Source: Bacteroidales bacterium
Lineage (GTDB): Bacteria > Bacteroidota > Bacteroidia > Bacteroidales > Muribaculaceae
Reading direction: 5' to 3'
NCBI GenBank assembly: GCA_014800685.1
Contig: JAAVFQ010000016.1
Location: 62,001 to 126,000 of the forward strand
Length of the DNA: 64,000 nt
Shown: positions 9,052 to 18,453 of the stretch, piece after piece
How positions within the stretch are numbered: position 1 is the first letter of the stretch
Layout of the letters: each line of letters begins with the position of its first letter
Notes under the pieces: generated by a model
What the model was told of the DNA's origin: nothing
The model's input: the letters and a program-made list of their open reading frames with translations, nothing else
Database searches by the model: none
Position numbers and translations under genes: made by a program

Positions 9052-9707
9052 TACTTTCTTCCAAAGTCTGCGGGAATCTCCCCCCAGCGTTCTGTGTCCC
9101 ATTTCAAAATCGGCGTGCGGAAGGAATGGCTACCGAGCCAATGGTCGGCTCGGCGGATTAGTTCGCGTAGCTGAGCGTTTGCCTCCGTAGGCTTGATTTT
9201 GGTATTCGCACGTCCGCGTCTCACCCAGCTCATTCCGGTGCGGGAGTCGGAATAGATAGTACGCCTCTCCCCTCTTTTTTCAAGGAGAGCGAGGGCGTGG
9301 ACTATGGCCAGATATTCGCCGATATTGTTGGTAGCATCGCGGAAGGGCCCTATGCGGAAGATGGTCTGCCCGGTGGCGAGGTCTACACCCTGATATTCCA
9401 TTATTCCCGGATTTCCCATGCAGGAGGCGTCCACAGCCCAGGCGTTGCGGTCTATCTCCGGAAAAGAGGTCCAGTGGGCTGCCTGAGGAGTAACGGCCGA
9501 AGAGAGTTTCTTCAGAAAAGACCCCACGGATAGATTCTCATCGAGCAGCATTCCTTCTCTATAGGCACGCGCTGCCTCGGCCGACGAGGTGTAGGATTTA
9601 TATTTCGCGCCCTTGAAATTTTCTATCTGCTCAAAGGCATCGTCCCAATCATCGTAGACGCCCGGATTTCTGCCGGCCCAGACCACGTAGAATTTCTTTT
9701 TCTTCAT
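9051..9707 (-). CDS. rnhA: Ribonuclease H1 with N-terminal RNA:DNA hybrid-binding domain
   Basis: 218 residues. Residues 5-50 form the hybrid-binding (Caulimovirus VI / RHBD) domain: FYVVWAGRNPGVYDDWD then FKGAKYKSYTS. The RNase H fold follows with acidic residues in AVDAS, NNIGEYLAI, YSDSRTG and the closing EIPADFGRK. This arrangement, with a bacterial RNase H carrying a eukaryote-like RHBD, is common in Bacteroidota. It removes RNA from RNA:DNA hybrids. It sits 24 bases after pdxB and is coupled to queG. Confidence 0.92.
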   Translation of the reverse strand: MKKKKFYVVWAGRNPGVYDDWDDAFEQIENFKGAKYKSYTSSAEAARAYREGMLLDENLSVGSFLKKLSSAVTPQAAHWTSFPEIDRNAWAVDASCMGNPGIMEYQGVDLATGQTIFRIGPFRDATNNIGEYLAIVHALALLEKRGERRTIYSDSRTGMSWVRRGRANTKIKPTEANAQLRELIRRADHWLGSHSFRTPILKWDTERWGEIPADFGRK

Positions 9708-9731
9708 TTTGATACTCTGGAATTTTATTGA

Positions 9732-10754
9732 TTAGGGCTCGGAGCGGTAATTATATTCGGCACGCAGACGCTCGAAGTCTTCCGGGTGTGTATAGAGGGC
9801 TATTGCGTCCTCAACCGGCGAATAGGACTCCGTTATCTCACAAGCCGATGGCGTGTGGCCGTTGAAGGGCGCCGCAAGGTCGGTGAGGTCAGGCATCCCG
9901 ATGCCCAGACACTTTGCCGTAGCCTCCACTGCCATTCTCGTGGCTCTCTGTTTCCCTTCTAAGGAGTAGCCGGCTATGTGGGGAGTGGCGAGTATGGTCT
10001 CGGCAAGTAGCTCACGGCTGATGTCCGGTTCGTTTTCCCATGTGTCAATGATAGCCGAGAGGCGCCCGCGGGTTAAGTGAGGGATTAGCTCCTTTTCATC
10101 TATGATTCCGCCGCGTGCGGCATTGAGAATGAGAGTCCCGGAGGGGATTGCCGGTATATTCTTGCCGTTGAGAAGATGATAAGTGGGAAAAGGTCCGTCA
10201 GTGGTGAGCGGTGTGTGGATAGTGATGACGTCACTCTCGGCAAGCAGTGATTTCAGATCACTCCACTGCTGAGCGAAAGGGAGCGGACTGTCCCCCTTTT
10301 GGCTGCGCGGCGGGTCGTTGACGAGTATTCGGAATCCGAGCGCTCTCCCCCATTGCGCCACGATGCTGCCGACGTTGCCAAGTCCGATGATGCCCACCGT
10401 GGTTTTCGCAGGGTCGCGGTCTTGAGAGAGAATCGCGCTCCAAACCCATTGGGCTACGCCCGGAGCATTGCAGCCCGGCGCATTAAAGACTTCTATGCCG
10501 AGATCAGAACAGGCTTCTGCGGATATATGGTCCGTGCCTATCGTGGCAGTGGCAATGCATTTGAGGCTTGACCCCTCGAGCAAGTCTCTGTCACAGCGGG
10601 TACGGGTACGGATGATAAGAGCATCGGCCCCTTGCACGTCGGTCGTCTTGATTTCTGCTCCGCGGAGGTATCTCACATCGGCGTATGGCTCAAGGCGTCC
10701 GCGCAGGTAGGGAATGTCGGCGTCGGCCACTATTAAGGGGCGTTTGGCGGGCAT
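9732..10754 (-). CDS. pdxB: 4-phosphoerythronate dehydrogenase
   Basis: 340 residues from the ATG at 10754. NAD-binding Rossmann segment VGIIGLGNVGSIVAQWGRALG, the substrate-side motif TATIGTDHI, and the 2-hydroxyacid dehydrogenase signature LNAARGGIIDE are present. The C-terminal PdxB dimerisation domain (about 80 residues) separates it from SerA. It acts in pyridoxal-phosphate synthesis by the DXP-dependent route. The start was placed at 10754, not at the longer 10799, because the stop of the upstream gene overlaps it as TGATG. Confidence 0.9.
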   Translation of the reverse strand: MPAKRPLIVADADIPYLRGRLEPYADVRYLRGAEIKTTDVQGADALIIRTRTRCDRDLLEGSSLKCIATATIGTDHISAEACSDLGIEVFNAPGCNAPGVAQWVWSAILSQDRDPAKTTVGIIGLGNVGSIVAQWGRALGFRILVNDPPRSQKGDSPLPFAQQWSDLKSLLAESDVITIHTPLTTDGPFPTYHLLNGKNIPAIPSGTLILNAARGGIIDEKELIPHLTRGRLSAIIDTWENEPDISRELLAETILATPHIAGYSLEGKQRATRMAVEATAKCLGIGMPDLTDLAAPFNGHTPSACEITESYSPVEDAIALYTHPEDFERLRAEYNYRSEP

Positions 10755-11719
10755 CAGGCAGTAAGAATAAGGATAAAGAGAATGACGTAGACCAGACACA
10801 AGCCCAAAAGAATCCAGGAGGAATATCGGTTGCGGTTAGCCTGAAATGTATTGGCTATCTGAATGGCGGCCACGAGCATTGTGGTCTCGATGTATGCCAT
10901 ATAGTTCAGAAAGTCGATGCAGGCAAGGATGGCTGCTCCGAATCCAATTATGCAGATGACGCGGTTAAAGAGCATAAGACGCACGCTTGTATTGTAGAGC
11001 GTAAGGGAGTTGTGGGTCACGCTCAGCAGCGTACCCCCCACTGCTATTCCTATCTGCAAGAGCACGAAGAAGAGGTCAAGCCCCCCTATCTGCACAGAGA
11101 AGAGCGATGCCAGCTGCGGAAGGGCGAAGTCTTGCGGAGTGATTACGCCCAGGCCTATCAGAGTCCAGTAAGGGGCTATGAGTCCGAGGAGATAGGCGCA
11201 TATAGCCTTTGGACGGACGAGCTGCAGTGTGGCCGCGCCGATAAGATGCACGGGCACGAAGAGAAGGAAAGCATATTGCACCATTCCGCCAAGGCCGGCG
11301 AGGGTGCCGATGACAAACATCTCCTGCGTGACGTTGCGGTGTCCGTAGGCATTCATGAGCAGATAAAGGGCACCGAGATTTGCGGCACAGATTATCGTGG
11401 ATGAATTAAGCGTGGCCGTGAGCCAGGGATTGGCGGCTGCCATGACCAGGAAGAGCGTCGGCATCACATAGTCGGAGCCGGGGATGAAGACGAGCTTTTT
11501 ATTGGCGAAGACAGCGGCGACGGCTATCGCGAGTATGAGAACGTTGTCAATTATCCAGGAAGCCGCCGGAGCGATATTCCAGAGATTGGGCGAGGGTGCG
11601 CAGATGCCCGCCTCTCCGCCTATGCCGGTGAGAGGGGTGAAGAAGTAAGAGAGAATGGCCATAGCCGCCATGGCTATGACCGCAAGGCTTACTCCCGGGC
11701 GTCCGGCTACATACTTCAT
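10754..11719 (-). CDS. Multi-pass membrane protein of unknown function
   Basis: 321 residues with about eight to nine hydrophobic segments spread over the whole length and no recognisable catalytic motif. A conserved-looking basic loop with RNVTQEMFVIGTLAGLGGM near residue 127 is reminiscent of the DUF6427 layout of Bacteroidota, but I am not sure of that assignment. It is locked between purD and pdxB by ATGA and TGATG overlaps, so it is expressed with them; no role in nucleotide or vitamin B6 metabolism follows from this. Confidence 0.75.
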   Translation of the reverse strand: MKYVAGRPGVSLAVIAMAAMAILSYFFTPLTGIGGEAGICAPSPNLWNIAPAASWIIDNVLILAIAVAAVFANKKLVFIPGSDYVMPTLFLVMAAANPWLTATLNSSTIICAANLGALYLLMNAYGHRNVTQEMFVIGTLAGLGGMVQYAFLLFVPVHLIGAATLQLVRPKAICAYLLGLIAPYWTLIGLGVITPQDFALPQLASLFSVQIGGLDLFFVLLQIGIAVGGTLLSVTHNSLTLYNTSVRLMLFNRVICIIGFGAAILACIDFLNYMAYIETTMLVAAIQIANTFQANRNRYSSWILLGLCLVYVILFILILTA

Positions 11720-12990
11720 CGCAGGTCAGAAGAGATGTCTGAGCGGTATTGTTTCCCTTCGAAGCTCACATTTTCCGCTGCCTGAGTGGCTTTGGCGGCT
11801 GCGGAGTGTATGTCATCGCCGAAGGCGGTCAGCGCCAGCACGCGGCCACCGTAAGTCTGTAGTTTCCCCTCTGCGTCTCTGCGGGTGCCCGCATGGAAGA
11901 CTTTTATCTCAGAGGGGAGCGAGTCAAGACCGCTGATTTCGTCCCCCTTACGATAAGGGCCGGGATAGCCGGCTGAGGCAAGGATGACAGTGGCGGCGGC
12001 TTGGGGAGCCACACTGAGGCGTTTGAGCCCGAGGGTCTTGTCGGCCACTCCCTCCAGAAGATCTACGAAATCTGACTCTATGCGCGGAAGCACCACTTCT
12101 GTCTCCGGGTCTCCCATGCGGCAGTTATACTCTATGACCATCGGCTCGCCCTCTACGTTCATCAGTCCGAGAAAGATGAAGCCCGAATAGTCTATTCCCT
12201 CCTCCGAGAGTCCTTTGAGGGTCGGCTCCACTATGGATTTCTCTACTTTGGCGATAAACTCTTCGTCGGCGAATGGCACCGGAGAGACGGCTCCCATTCC
12301 TCCCGTGTTGGGCCCTTTGTCGCCCTCTCCTATCCGCTTGTAGTCTTTGGCTACGGGGAGCAGCTTATAGTCTTCTCCATCTGTGATTACAAAGACTGAA
12401 CATTCTATGCCATGAAGATACTCCTCTATCACTACTGTGTCGGAGGCTGCTCCGAACATTCCCTCAAGCATCTGTGAGAGTTTCTCTTTAGCTTCATATA
12501 CGTCGTCAAGAATGAGAACGCCCTTTCCGGCGGCTAGCCCGTCGGCTTTCAGCACGTAGGGGGGCGTCAGAGACTCAAGGAAGGAATATCCTTCGTCTAT
12601 GGTATCCTGAGTGACGGTCATGAATCTGGCCGTGGGGATGGCGTGGCGGAACATGAATTCCTTGGCAAACTCCTTGCTCCCTTCAAGCATGGCACCCTTC
12701 TGCGAGGGGCCTATTATCTTGACATCACGGTCTGCGAAGAAGTCTGCGATGCCGTCTACGAGAGGCTGTTCAGGCCCTACGACAATCATATCCACATCAT
12801 GACTATCCACAAACTCAGCCACTGCCTCAAAGTCCAGAGGATTGAGGTCAGCTACGTTATGCGGTGCTGTGCCGGGATTTCCCGGAGCCACAAAGAGGTT
12901 TTCGGTGCGTGAGGAGCTGAGGATTCTGTCGGCGAAGGCAGCCTCGCGGGCGCCGGAGCCGAGCAGAAGTATGTTCATTTTCTCTTTCAT
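11716..12990 (-). CDS. purD: Phosphoribosylamine-glycine ligase
   Basis: 424 residues with the ATP-grasp layout of GARS: KADGLAAGKGV near residue 150, GPNTGGMGAVSPVPF near 228, and IEYNCRMGDPETEVVLPR near 288. It catalyses the second step of purine synthesis. The N-terminal glycine-rich segment reads LLLGSGAREAAFADR, where the family almost always has GGREHA; both the second Gly and the His are changed (see findings). First gene of the purD to queG operon. The ATG at 12990 or the one four codons later (12978) could be the start. Confidence 0.93.
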   Translation of the reverse strand: MKEKMNILLLGSGAREAAFADRILSSSRTENLFVAPGNPGTAPHNVADLNPLDFEAVAEFVDSHDVDMIVVGPEQPLVDGIADFFADRDVKIIGPSQKGAMLEGSKEFAKEFMFRHAIPTARFMTVTQDTIDEGYSFLESLTPPYVLKADGLAAGKGVLILDDVYEAKEKLSQMLEGMFGAASDTVVIEEYLHGIECSVFVITDGEDYKLLPVAKDYKRIGEGDKGPNTGGMGAVSPVPFADEEFIAKVEKSIVEPTLKGLSEEGIDYSGFIFLGLMNVEGEPMVIEYNCRMGDPETEVVLPRIESDFVDLLEGVADKTLGLKRLSVAPQAAATVILASAGYPGPYRKGDEISGLDSLPSEIKVFHAGTRRDAEGKLQTYGGRVLALTAFGDDIHSAAAKATQAAENVSFEGKQYRSDISSDLR

Positions 12991-13005
12991 ACGTTAGTTC
13001 TAAAT

Positions 13006-13034
13006 GAGCATCGGCCCCTCGCAGGGGATTGCTC
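13006..13034 (-). terminator. Hairpin between the methyltransferase gene and purD
   Basis: GAGCA and TGCTC enclose a second stem, CCCCT/AGGGG, with a CGC loop. It lies 25 bases after the stop of the methyltransferase gene. No clear U-tract follows, so it may be a weak terminator or a processing site. Confidence 0.4.
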
Positions 13035-13058
13035 GTACGGATAATGTGAGGAGTGGTA

Positions 13059-14696
13059 TCAGTCTTCGGAATTCCCGGGTTTCTGTGAGGATCTGCGGGA
13101 GCGCATTTTCACGCCCTCTCCTGCAGGATAAAAAGCTGAGTCGGCGGAGAGTTCGGGCTTCTTAGGGTTAACGCGGATAGCCTCATTACGGGGCTTTCCG
13201 GCATTGCGCCCCTTATCTCTGCGGAATTCTTTTCTGTCATCTCTGCGGAATTCTTTTCTGTCATCACGGCGGAATTCCTTTCTGTCATCACGGCGGAATT
13301 CCTTTCTGTCGTCGCGGCGGAAGTCTTTTCTATCTCCACGGCGGAATTCTTTCCTATCGTCGCGGCGGAACTCTCTGCGCTCATCGAGCTCGGCGGCTTC
13401 GCGGCGTCTGTTGCGGTCAGACTTCCTATTGAATTTTCGCGCCTCGCCGAGCCATTCGTTATCAGAAATATGCCTTTTGCGGGCAGCCGAAGTGTCGCGC
13501 ACGAAGTCGTCATTGCGCGTAGAGCCGCCATCGCGCTTGAAGTCGGCCATCTTGCCGTCAAAGAGCACATACTCTCTCAGCGAACATTCCAGAGCGCCGT
13601 TGAGTATCGGGAAGCGCACAGAGGGACGGAGCCCTATGGCATCGAAATGCTCATCCTTATATCCGAGAATCCAAGCGTGATACCCCTTGAAATATTGTTT
13701 CAGCTCAGTGCCGATTTCCGAAAAGAGAGTGGAGATGTCGCCGCCTCGCAGTCTCTCGCCATACGGCGGGTTGGTGATTAAGATGCCGGCTTCCGGCACC
13801 TCGCGCCATGACTGAAATGAGCGGCATTCCAGCTCTATCATGTTTTCCACTCTTGCAGAGCGGATATTCATTTTTGCTATGGCGATGGCCTCCGGGTCTA
13901 TATCTCCGCCATATATGCGATAATGAAACTCCCTCTCTTCGGAGTCATCATTATAAAGCTCTTCGAAGATGTCCGCATCAAAGTCAGGCCACTTCTCGAA
14001 GGCAAATTCAGAGCGGTAGATGCCGGGATTGATGTTGGCCGCTATCAGGGCTGCTTCTGTGAGGAAGGTGCCGGAGCCACACATCGGGTCTACGAAGTTG
14101 GAATCGCCGCGCCATCCGGTCTTGAGAATTATTCCGGCGGCTAGCACTTCATTGATCGGGGCGGCAGTCTGCTCCACGCGGTAGCCTCGCTTGGAGAGGG
14201 GCTCGCCGGAGGAGTCGATGGAGAGAGTCACCCTCTTGTCGGCGATATGCACATTAAAGAGTATGTCAGCTCCATTGACGCGTATGGAGGGCCGGCGCCC
14301 ATATTTGTCGTTGAAATAGTCTACTATGCCATCCTTCACCCTGTAGGTCACAAACTTGGAGTGGGGAAACTCCGCGCTGCTCACCGTCGAGTCAATAGCA
14401 AAAGTGGAGTCCGGGGTCATATATTTGTCCCAGTCCATATCGCGCACGAAGTCATAAAGTTCGTCAGGCGTTGAGGCGGTGAACTTTATTATGGGCTTAA
14501 GTATGCGCAGTGCTGTGCGGCAGGCAAGATTAGCCTTATACATCAGTCTCTTGTCTCCCTCGAAGGAGACCATACGGGTGCCGATGTTTACGTTTTCGGC
14601 TCCCAGGGATATGAGTTCATCGCAGAGCACGTCTTCAAGACCCTTGAATGTCTTGGCGACCATTTCATATTTATGCGATGTGGCATTCTGCTCCAT
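13059..14696 (-). CDS. THUMP-domain class I RNA methyltransferase with octapeptide-repeat tail
   Basis: 545 residues. An N-terminal ferredoxin-like plus THUMP region (about 10-160) precedes a Rossmann methyltransferase with FVDPMCGSGTFLTEAALIA (about 202-220) and the N6-adenine/2-N-guanine type motif NPPYGER (about 310-316). This is the architecture of the RlmL N-terminal half (23S rRNA m2G2445 methyltransferase) and related tRNA guanine methylases. After about residue 385 there is a long, charged, probably disordered tail with six near-perfect RRDDRKEF units (444-491). It lies 51 bases downstream of ftsZ on the same strand. The exact RNA target is inferred, not shown. Confidence 0.87.
   Translation of the reverse strand: MEQNATSHKYEMVAKTFKGLEDVLCDELISLGAENVNIGTRMVSFEGDKRLMYKANLACRTALRILKPIIKFTASTPDELYDFVRDMDWDKYMTPDSTFAIDSTVSSAEFPHSKFVTYRVKDGIVDYFNDKYGRRPSIRVNGADILFNVHIADKRVTLSIDSSGEPLSKRGYRVEQTAAPINEVLAAGIILKTGWRGDSNFVDPMCGSGTFLTEAALIAANINPGIYRSEFAFEKWPDFDADIFEELYNDDSEEREFHYRIYGGDIDPEAIAIAKMNIRSARVENMIELECRSFQSWREVPEAGILITNPPYGERLRGGDISTLFSEIGTELKQYFKGYHAWILGYKDEHFDAIGLRPSVRFPILNGALECSLREYVLFDGKMADFKRDGGSTRNDDFVRDTSAARKRHISDNEWLGEARKFNRKSDRNRRREAAELDERREFRRDDRKEFRRGDRKDFRRDDRKEFRRDDRKEFRRDDRKEFRRDDRKEFRRDKGRNAGKPRNEAIRVNPKKPELSADSAFYPAGEGVKMRSRRSSQKPGNSED
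13224..13367 (-). repeat. Six 24-base tandem repeats inside the methyltransferase gene
   Basis: Six consecutive 24-base units encode RRDDRKEF, one of them as RRGDRKDF; a partial unit (RREF) precedes and RRDK follows. The frame is kept because the unit is a multiple of three. Near-identical copies suggest recent slippage or unequal exchange. Confidence 0.95.
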
Positions 14697-14747
14697 TGTC
14701 TTTTATTTTGGGTGTTACAGGGAAAGTAGGGATCGGTCTCCCCTTTC

Positions 14748-16109
14748 TCAGAAAGATATGATATTCTCTCCGGACGGGCGCTCATTGTTCTGATTGAAAA
14801 TAGAGTCTCCGCTGACTCCGGCCTCTCCCATTTCGGCTATCTGCTTATTGAGCTTGGGGTCACGGTTATAAGTGGGAGTCATCTCCAGCAGAGTGATAAT
14901 CTCCGGGTCGTCAAACTGTGAGGGCTTCAGCACTACGTATCTCTGCTTGGCGGCCTTGCGGCGCTTTTCGTTGACACGCTCTTTGCCGTAGATTTCCTCA
15001 ATCTTCTTATTGGCAGCCTCTTCGGTGCGTGAGCGTTCGGCTGTGTCGCGTGAAGAGCCGAAGTTGATCACCTCTTCCTCCTCATCCTGATCACCCTTCA
15101 TTGACTTGCCGTCGCGGATGGTGACCTCAAAGCCGGCGGCAAGCACCGTAATCTTGAATTTGTCGCCAAGAGAGGGGTCGTCGGCGATACCCCATTTCAC
15201 GTCGATTGATTCCGACATGTCGTTGGTGAAGGCCGTAATCTGATTTATCTCCTCAGCCACGAGCGGCTTGTCGCCATAGCGGTTTACGGAGAATTTCAGC
15301 AGCAGGCGTTCTGCCGTCTTGATGTCGTGCTTCTTAAGCAGCGGGGAGGTCAGTGCGTTATTGATAGCATCAGTGACTCGCTGCGGACCCTCGCCGATAG
15401 CTGTGGAGATGACGGCTGTTCCGGCGTCTTTCAGCGTGGTGCGCACGTCCTCGAAGTCCACGTTGATATACATCTTTTCGGAGATGATTTCCGAGATAGA
15501 CCGGGCCGCATTGGCCAGAGTGTCGTCAGCTTTCGAGAAGGCATTGAAGAAGTCAAGGTCTTTATAGAGGTCGATGAGGTTCTGATTGTTAATCACCAGA
15601 AGAGCATCCACATGCTTCTTCATCTCCTCGGCGCCTTCGATAGCTTTGAGAATCTTCTTGTTGCCCTCAAACATGAAGGGCACCGTCACGATACCGATGG
15701 TGAGCTTGCCGGCCTCTTTTGCTATTCGGGCCACTACCGGCGCGGCTCCCGTGCCGGTGCCTCCGCCCATTCCGGCGGTGACAAAGACCATCTCCGTGCC
15801 ATCGGTGAAGAGGTTGCGGATATCGTCGGCGCTTGCCTCGGCACATTCGCGTCCTATTTCAGGCTTATTGCCGGCTCCGCGGCCTTTCGTGATGTTATAT
15901 CCCAATATCACCTTATGGCCTACGGGAGAGTTCTCCAGAGCCTGCTTGTCGGTATTGCAAAGCACGTAGGTGACGTTAGGGATGTTCTGTGCATACATAT
16001 AGTTGACAGCGTTACCGCCGCCGCCGCCCACACCGATGACCTTTATCAGCGAGTTGTCATCCTCAAACTCCGGAGCGAAAGTAGAGGCATCAGATATATC
16101 TTGAGTCAT
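14748..16109 (-). CDS. ftsZ: Cell division GTPase FtsZ
   Basis: 453 residues. N-terminal nucleotide-binding segment KVIGVGGGGGNAVNYM, tubulin signature GGGTGTGAAPVVARIAK, and a variable C-terminal linker after about residue 335 ending with the short peptide GENIISF. FtsZ polymerises into the Z-ring. The linker is rich in Glu, Arg and Lys. Last gene of the dcw cluster, 40 bases after ftsA. Confidence 0.98.
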   Translation of the reverse strand: MTQDISDASTFAPEFEDDNSLIKVIGVGGGGGNAVNYMYAQNIPNVTYVLCNTDKQALENSPVGHKVILGYNITKGRGAGNKPEIGRECAEASADDIRNLFTDGTEMVFVTAGMGGGTGTGAAPVVARIAKEAGKLTIGIVTVPFMFEGNKKILKAIEGAEEMKKHVDALLVINNQNLIDLYKDLDFFNAFSKADDTLANAARSISEIISEKMYINVDFEDVRTTLKDAGTAVISTAIGEGPQRVTDAINNALTSPLLKKHDIKTAERLLLKFSVNRYGDKPLVAEEINQITAFTNDMSESIDVKWGIADDPSLGDKFKITVLAAGFEVTIRDGKSMKGDQDEEEEVINFGSSRDTAERSRTEEAANKKIEEIYGKERVNEKRRKAAKQRYVVLKPSQFDDPEIITLLEMTPTYNRDPKLNKQIAEMGEAGVSGDSIFNQNNERPSGENIISF

Positions 16110-16149
16110 AACGTAGAGTCTTTTTTAGGGGAGTGAAGGTATAAGAGGA

Positions 16150-17490
16150 TTAGAGGAGTTCGTCGTCGTCTTCATCCTCATCGTTTGTGGCGAAGATGTT
16201 GCCCACCTTTGCGGCAAATTTGCTGAAGAAGCCTCCGCCGCGGGATTTGCGCGGGTTCTTGCCGGTGTCGGGGGTTTCCTCCTCGGGCATCTCCTCGGGA
16301 TTAGCTTCGCCGAGCTGCGGGAGCTCGCGCTCCTCCGGCTCTTCAAGGCAAACGATGTCGGTGTGAGTGGTGCCGGCATAGAGGATGCTGATGGCCTGGA
16401 GCAGGTCTTCGGCCGGATAGTGGATGTCGTGGAGGGTGACATAGTTGGGGAGCCGTCCTTTTCTGACAGGCAGGTTGGCCTGGCGGGAAAGAAGGTCGAT
16501 CATGCCATTCATCTTGAAGCCCCCGCCGATGGCGATGATACCTCCGGGAAGGTCTTGCTCTTTAAGGCCGGCGTAGGAGATTTGCTCTATGATGTTAGCA
16601 ATTATTTCTTCCGAGCGTGCCACTACGATGTTGGAAACGTCCGAAATCTTCAGCCCGGAGACGGTGAGGGTAGACACCTTTTCGGAAGGGATGGCATTGG
16701 CCGATGTGCATTTCACCTCCTCGGCGCCCTCTTCGAGGATGCCTCCGAGCGAAGTCAGGTCGCGCGTGATATTGCGTGAGCCAAGTGGAATAGTGGCGAA
16801 ATAGGCGAGATTGCCATTCTTATATATAGTCACCGTAGTGGTTTCGGCGCCGAGGTCTACGAGCATACATCCCAGACGTTTCTCATCGTTGGAGAGAATC
16901 AGGTGGCCTGTGGCCAGCGCCGTGACCACATATCCGCCGATGTCAAGGTGGAGTTTATCGCGCAGAGTGCGCTCAATGTTTCTCTTTATCTCCGGGCGGC
17001 AGGTGATGAGGTCGTAGGTAGCCGAGATTGCAGTGGCCAGAACCCCGATGGGAGAGCGGGTCTCCTGCTTTCCTATCCGGTAAGTTCTGGGCACGGCATC
17101 CACAATTTCCAGAGGAGTGGGCACCTGCGTGCGCCAGACGTCATTTCCGAGCCGGCGCAATATCTCGTCGTTGACCTCAGTCTCTTCGGGCAGACGGATG
17201 CCCACTTCAGTGGGTACGCTGCCGAGAGAACGCCCTGCCAGACCGATGAAAAGGGCAGAAATCTTTCGCGGCGCAATGGAGGAGCGATGTTCAAGTCTCT
17301 CTATGATGCGAGAAATGCGGATAGAGGTCTCTTCGAGGTTCTGAATGATACCGTAGCGTACCATTTCAGTTCCGGTCTCCTGCTCGACGGCAATGATGTC
17401 AAGCTCGCCGCGGTCAGTAGTTTTTCCTACGATAGCGGTGATTTTGGAGCTGCCTATCTCAAGTGCGGCGATGTATCTGTCTTTATTCAT
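16150..17490 (-). CDS. ftsA: Cell division protein FtsA
   Basis: 446 residues from the ATG at 17490. The actin-like fold starts at YIAALEIGSSKITAIVG, with the phosphate-2 segment LVDLGAETTTVTIYK and the adenosine segment GGIIAIGGGFKM. FtsA anchors FtsZ to the membrane; the C-terminus is extended (about residue 375 on, Glu/Pro-rich) and ends with KFAAKVGNIF, a likely amphipathic anchor, before an acidic tail. A 47-residue longer frame was rejected because it lies inside ftsQ; the chosen start overlaps the ftsQ end by 8 bases. Confidence 0.95.
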   Translation of the reverse strand: MNKDRYIAALEIGSSKITAIVGKTTDRGELDIIAVEQETGTEMVRYGIIQNLEETSIRISRIIERLEHRSSIAPRKISALFIGLAGRSLGSVPTEVGIRLPEETEVNDEILRRLGNDVWRTQVPTPLEIVDAVPRTYRIGKQETRSPIGVLATAISATYDLITCRPEIKRNIERTLRDKLHLDIGGYVVTALATGHLILSNDEKRLGCMLVDLGAETTTVTIYKNGNLAYFATIPLGSRNITRDLTSLGGILEEGAEEVKCTSANAIPSEKVSTLTVSGLKISDVSNIVVARSEEIIANIIEQISYAGLKEQDLPGGIIAIGGGFKMNGMIDLLSRQANLPVRKGRLPNYVTLHDIHYPAEDLLQAISILYAGTTHTDIVCLEEPEERELPQLGEANPEEMPEEETPDTGKNPRKSRGGGFFSKFAAKVGNIFATNDEDEDDDELL

Positions 17491-18397
17491 TGTTTTTGGT
17501 CTGGGTCTTATTTGGGTGAGAGTCAGCGTTTTCGGGGGCTTCCTCTGCGGGTTTCTTACTGGTGGCCGGCTTGTTGTCGGCGTTATGCTCGGCCAGCCCT
17601 TCGAGAGTAGCCTCTTCGGGGTCGGCCTCATTAATTATCACGGGAGCCTGAGTGCGTGTGCTCTTGTCTCGGCGCGTGGCGATAATCTGTCCGCGATATT
17701 TCACGGATATGGTGTCGTAGGTCTCCCAGCCACGGTGAGGGAGGATTTTCTTGTAGGTGGCCAGGATGCTGCGGCGTTTTATGTCAAGATCGGTGGTGTC
17801 GCCGATGTTGATGACGTGTCCCGTGAAGCGAGGCACGAGAATGATATTGTTGGGGTCGTTGGCCTTAATCATGGTGACGAGCTGAGAGAGAACAGGGTCT
17901 TTCTCCACAAAACGGGCCACAGGAATGAGGGTGCTGGCCGGGAAGCTTTCGCTGAAGTGGCCTGACACTACGGGCACGTCAGTGAAAAACTGTGCTTTTG
18001 CCGTGATGTGTTTTCCGTCCTTGTTGATGTAGTAAGACTTGTCACCATCAAAGACGCGAAGCTCCGGAATCATGGGGCGCACGATGACGCGGAGTTTCCC
18101 TGAGGAGGTAATGACGCACTGCACATCCTCGAAATGCGCGAGTCCATTGAGATATTTCTCTATGTCTCGGGTGTTGAGGCTGCTGAGGGGTTTCCCTATG
18201 ATGCCCTTGTCAAAGTGGGCGAGCTCAGCCACGACGCCCTTTGAGGTCACGGTGTCTACAGTCTGAGTGCCCGAGATGGCCACCTCGATTCCGGAGCATT
18301 TCCGGCGTGAGGCTTCGGCAAAAGACCAGGCGGCCGCAAAGAGGACGTAGGCCAGCAGTGCGACGAGTATGAGCCATTTGGTGACGGTCTTCCACAT
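17483..18397 (-). CDS. ftsQ: Cell division protein FtsQ/DivIB
   Basis: 304 residues: short cytoplasmic start, one membrane helix (about 8-27), then a periplasmic POTRA-like and beta domain and a low-complexity C-terminus (from about 275) rich in Lys, Pro, Asn and Glu. Sequence similarity is low, as usual for FtsQ; position between murC and ftsA and the topology support the call. FtsQ scaffolds the FtsL/FtsI/FtsW part of the divisome. Confidence 0.88.
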   Translation of the reverse strand: MWKTVTKWLILVALLAYVLFAAAWSFAEASRRKCSGIEVAISGTQTVDTVTSKGVVAELAHFDKGIIGKPLSSLNTRDIEKYLNGLAHFEDVQCVITSSGKLRVIVRPMIPELRVFDGDKSYYINKDGKHITAKAQFFTDVPVVSGHFSESFPASTLIPVARFVEKDPVLSQLVTMIKANDPNNIILVPRFTGHVINIGDTTDLDIKRRSILATYKKILPHRGWETYDTISVKYRGQIIATRRDKSTRTQAPVIINEADPEEATLEGLAEHNADNKPATSKKPAEEAPENADSHPNKTQTKNNE

Positions 18398-18453
18398 GGG
18401 GCTGTCAGTGCGCTTAGGTTTAAATACGGGTATAACCGCTTGATTACAAAGGG

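Noticed and set aside
13204-13680. Ser/Arg/Asn repeat frame (SLRNSFLSS) on the plus strand
   Set aside because: It is the reverse reading of the octapeptide repeats in the methyltransferase gene.
15327-16136. A 269-codon frame antisense to ftsZ
   Set aside because: Mirror of strong FtsZ codon bias; low-complexity composition and no promoter.
17490-17631. 47-residue longer start for FtsA
   Set aside because: The extension lies inside ftsQ and reads as its out-of-frame tail; the family N-terminus starts at 17490.
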